6,903 bases of DNA from NCBI GenBank assembly GCA_017613225.1, contig JAGAEH010000173.1, positions 1 to 6,903 on the forward strand, read 5' to 3'. The translations under genes were made by a program, and so were the position numbers. The stretch's first letter is position 1; each line of letters starts with the position of its first letter. This DNA is from Lachnospiraceae bacterium. Its GTDB lineage: Bacteria; Bacillota; Clostridia; Lachnospirales; Lachnospiraceae. This document shows, piece by piece, positions 5,532 through 6,903 of this stretch. Under the pieces are notes generated by a model. That model ran no database searches and was not told the origin of the DNA. It worked only from the letters and a program-made list of their open reading frames with translations.

Positions 5532-6446
5532 ATGCTGTTTACGGATATGCTTCAGCTGCAGGCCGTCCTGATCCTTATGATGGGCGTCGGTTTCCTGTGC
5601 AAAAAAACCGGGATGATCGATGAAAAAGTCCGGAGCGGACTGACCGGGCTCTGCTTGGACGTGATCATTCCCTGCAATGTCATAAAAGCGGGTATGAGCG
5701 GGACCTCGCCCGAAGCCTTGAAAAGCAGCTTTATGCTGCTTTTTTCAGGCACCCTGATCCTGCTGGCCACGGTGCTCGCGAACCGCTTTTTATACCGAAA
5801 GAGCCCGGAGGCACACCGGCGCGTCATGCAGTACTGCGGCGTGGCGGCCATGAGCGGCTTTTTCGGCAACCCGATCGCGGAGGCGCTGTACGGGGCGGAA
5901 GGGATCCTGTATGTATCGCTCTTCCTCATCCCGATGCGCGTCGCCATGTGGTCCGTCGGGCCTTCCTATTTTATATCGGACAGGCAGGATCCCTGGAAGA
6001 TCGTCAAAAAATCGCTCACGAATCCGGCCATGATCGGGACATTGGTCGGCCTTCTTTTGCTCTTTACCGGGCGGAAGCTGCCCTATGTGCTGGCCCGGCC
6101 CGTGGAGCTGATCGGTGCCTGCAATACGCCCCTGATCATGATCCTGATCGGTACGTTTCTGGCTGATATCAGCTGGAAAAAGATAGCCGAGAAGGATGTG
6201 TGCCGCTTAAGCCTGGTCCGATTGCTTCTGATCCCGGCTTTTGCCTGGGGCCTGGGATATCTGCTGGGCCTGCGCGGAACGGCCCTGAGCGTGAGTGTTT
6301 TCATGTCCGGCGCGCCGGCCGGTGCCACGGCGCCGATCATGGCAGCCCGGTACGGCGGCGATGCCGTGTTTGCCAGTAAATGTATCGTCTTTACAACGGC
6401 CTGCTCGCTGGTGACCCTGCCACTCTGGTGTTATGTGACGGGCTGA
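5532..6446 (+). CDS. AEC (auxin efflux carrier) family transporter
   Basis: This 304-residue, strongly hydrophobic protein has about ten membrane segments, the typical size for bacterial AEC permeases. Family features are the early CLDVIIPCNVI segment (residues 41-51), GFFGNPIAEALYG (109-121), NPAMIGTLVG (164-173), and APAGATAPIMAARYGGD (261-277) followed by a TT...TLP ending. Characterised bacterial members move malate, malonate or other organic anions, and plant relatives export auxin. The substrate and direction are unknown here. GGAGGT lies five bases before ATG, and the gene begins 32 bases after the regulator stop codon, so the two are probably co-transcribed. Its place beside an opine-type enzyme set suggests export or exchange of a product such as a 2-oxoacid (inference). 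Confidence 0.9.
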   Translation: MLFTDMLQLQAVLILMMGVGFLCKKTGMIDEKVRSGLTGLCLDVIIPCNVIKAGMSGTSPEALKSSFMLLFSGTLILLATVLANRFLYRKSPEAHRRVMQYCGVAAMSGFFGNPIAEALYGAEGILYVSLFLIPMRVAMWSVGPSYFISDRQDPWKIVKKSLTNPAMIGTLVGLLLLFTGRKLPYVLARPVELIGACNTPLIMILIGTFLADISWKKIAEKDVCRLSLVRLLLIPAFAWGLGYLLGLRGTALSVSVFMSGAPAGATAPIMAARYGGDAVFASKCIVFTTACSLVTLPLWCYVTG

Positions 6447-6523
6447 CGGCGGCTCTGGCTGCTGGGGTAGAAGGGAAGAAGGCTGGAAGCTGTCTCGTGC
6501 ATGGGTAAACGAACTTGATGTGT

Positions 6524-6546
6524 TACGATCCGAATCGTATTTCTTT
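6524..6546 (+). terminator. Possible weak terminator downstream of the AEC gene
   Basis: TACGAT (6524-6529) and ATCGTA (6534-6539) form a perfect six-base stem with a four-base loop, followed by TTTCTTT. It lies about 80 bases after the AEC stop codon. The stem is short and has little GC, so termination may be inefficient. It falls within the open frame that continues into the EamA fragment, which fits the view that this part is not coding. Confidence 0.4.
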
Positions 6547-6609
6547 AAGGATCCCGGTGAATTTAAGATTGATATTGCAGCGGATGCTCGAATCAGGATA
6601 GGGCTCTCT

Positions 6610-6903
6610 ATGGGATTTGCATCGAATGCTTCTCTGCTTGGTAATTTCGAGATTGTTGCAACATCGCTGATCGCGCTTGTAGTTTTCAAGGAAACCGTTT
6701 CGAAACGGCTGTGGTTTGCAATCGCTCTTATTACGCTTTCCAGCATCCTGCTCTCCTTTGACGGCTCGGAAAGCTTTCGCTTTTCCTATGGCTCGCTTCT
6801 GGTGATCGCAGCGACAGTATGCTGGGGTTTCGAAAACAACTGCACCAGAAAGATCTCATCGAAAAGTACTTATGAGATCGTCATTCTGAAAGGCGTCTTT
6901 TCC
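6610..6903 (+). CDS. EamA/DMT-family transporter, N-terminally truncated, runs off window
   Basis: The frame beginning at ATG 6610 gives 98 residues to the window edge. It reads as the end of the first EamA domain (SNASLLGNFEIVATSLIAL, then FKETVSKRLW and a hydrophobic helix) and the start of the second (SLLVIAATVCWGFENNCTRK). Full DMT proteins have about 300 residues, with some 80-90 before this point. Those are absent. The frame is open back to 6439, and the DIAA segment near 6571 may still be homologous, but the residues between it and 6610 are charged where a membrane helix is expected, and further upstream nothing resembles the family. This points to a 5' deletion or decayed copy rather than a true start at 6610, where only a weak AGGATAGGG precedes the ATG. 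Codon use is more AT-ending than in the AEC gene, consistent with a different origin. The substrate is unknown. Confidence 0.7.
   Translation, partial: MGFASNASLLGNFEIVATSLIALVVFKETVSKRLWFAIALITLSSILLSFDGSESFRFSYGSLLVIAATVCWGFENNCTRKISSKSTYEIVILKGVFS

Noticed and set aside
6207..6746. 179-codon antisense frame across the AEC/EamA boundary
   Set aside because: It spans the ends of two recognisable plus-strand genes and has no family resemblance.

Overview
The window looks like chromosomal DNA of an anaerobic, gut-type Firmicute (class Clostridia). Purine-rich AGGAGG-type ribosome binding sites precede every gene, rho-independent terminators are plentiful, the coding sequence is fairly GC-rich, and the families present (RpiR regulator, GltS-like symporter, AEC carrier, ParA of the Clostridia conjugative-element type) are typical of that group. 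No finer taxonomy can be supported from sequence alone.

Layout. Bases 1-247 hold hairpin-rich sequence leading to the ribosome binding site of a ParA gene. Only the N-terminal ATPase motifs of that ParA remain (248 to about 440) before the frame runs into unrelated intergenic DNA. From 599 to 4331 lies a minus-strand gene set, in transcription order: a GltS-like sodium/glutamate-type symporter (4331-2949), a strong hairpin terminator or attenuator (2935-2899), an octopine/nopaline-type opine dehydrogenase (2846-1755), a small hairpin, an ornithine cyclodeaminase/mu-crystallin family enzyme (1685-666), and a clear terminator (632-599). A divergent control region (4332-4650) separates this set from a plus-strand pair: an RpiR-type HTH-SIS regulator (4651-5499) and an AEC-family membrane carrier (5532-6446). 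The right end (from about 6570) is a piece of an EamA/DMT transporter that lacks its N-terminal part and runs off the window.

How the genes may work together. The central five genes read as one metabolic locus. A symporter imports an amino-acid-like anion. Two NAD(P)-dependent enzymes, both from families that act on imine or secondary-amine amino acid derivatives, interconvert or cleave it. An RpiR regulator senses a metabolite. An AEC carrier, co-transcribed with the regulator, exports or imports an organic anion. The best hypothesis is uptake and breakdown (or synthesis and exchange) of an opine-like N-(carboxyalkyl) amino acid. The substrate is not determined by the sequence. Promoters with good spacing can be read on both strands of the control region, and a perfect 10-bp inverted repeat brackets the regulator's promoter, which suggests autoregulation.

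Both flanks are broken genes (a 3'-truncated parA on the left, a 5'-truncated EamA gene on the right). The metabolic locus therefore appears to sit between rearrangement scars, or the assembly is chimeric at those points.
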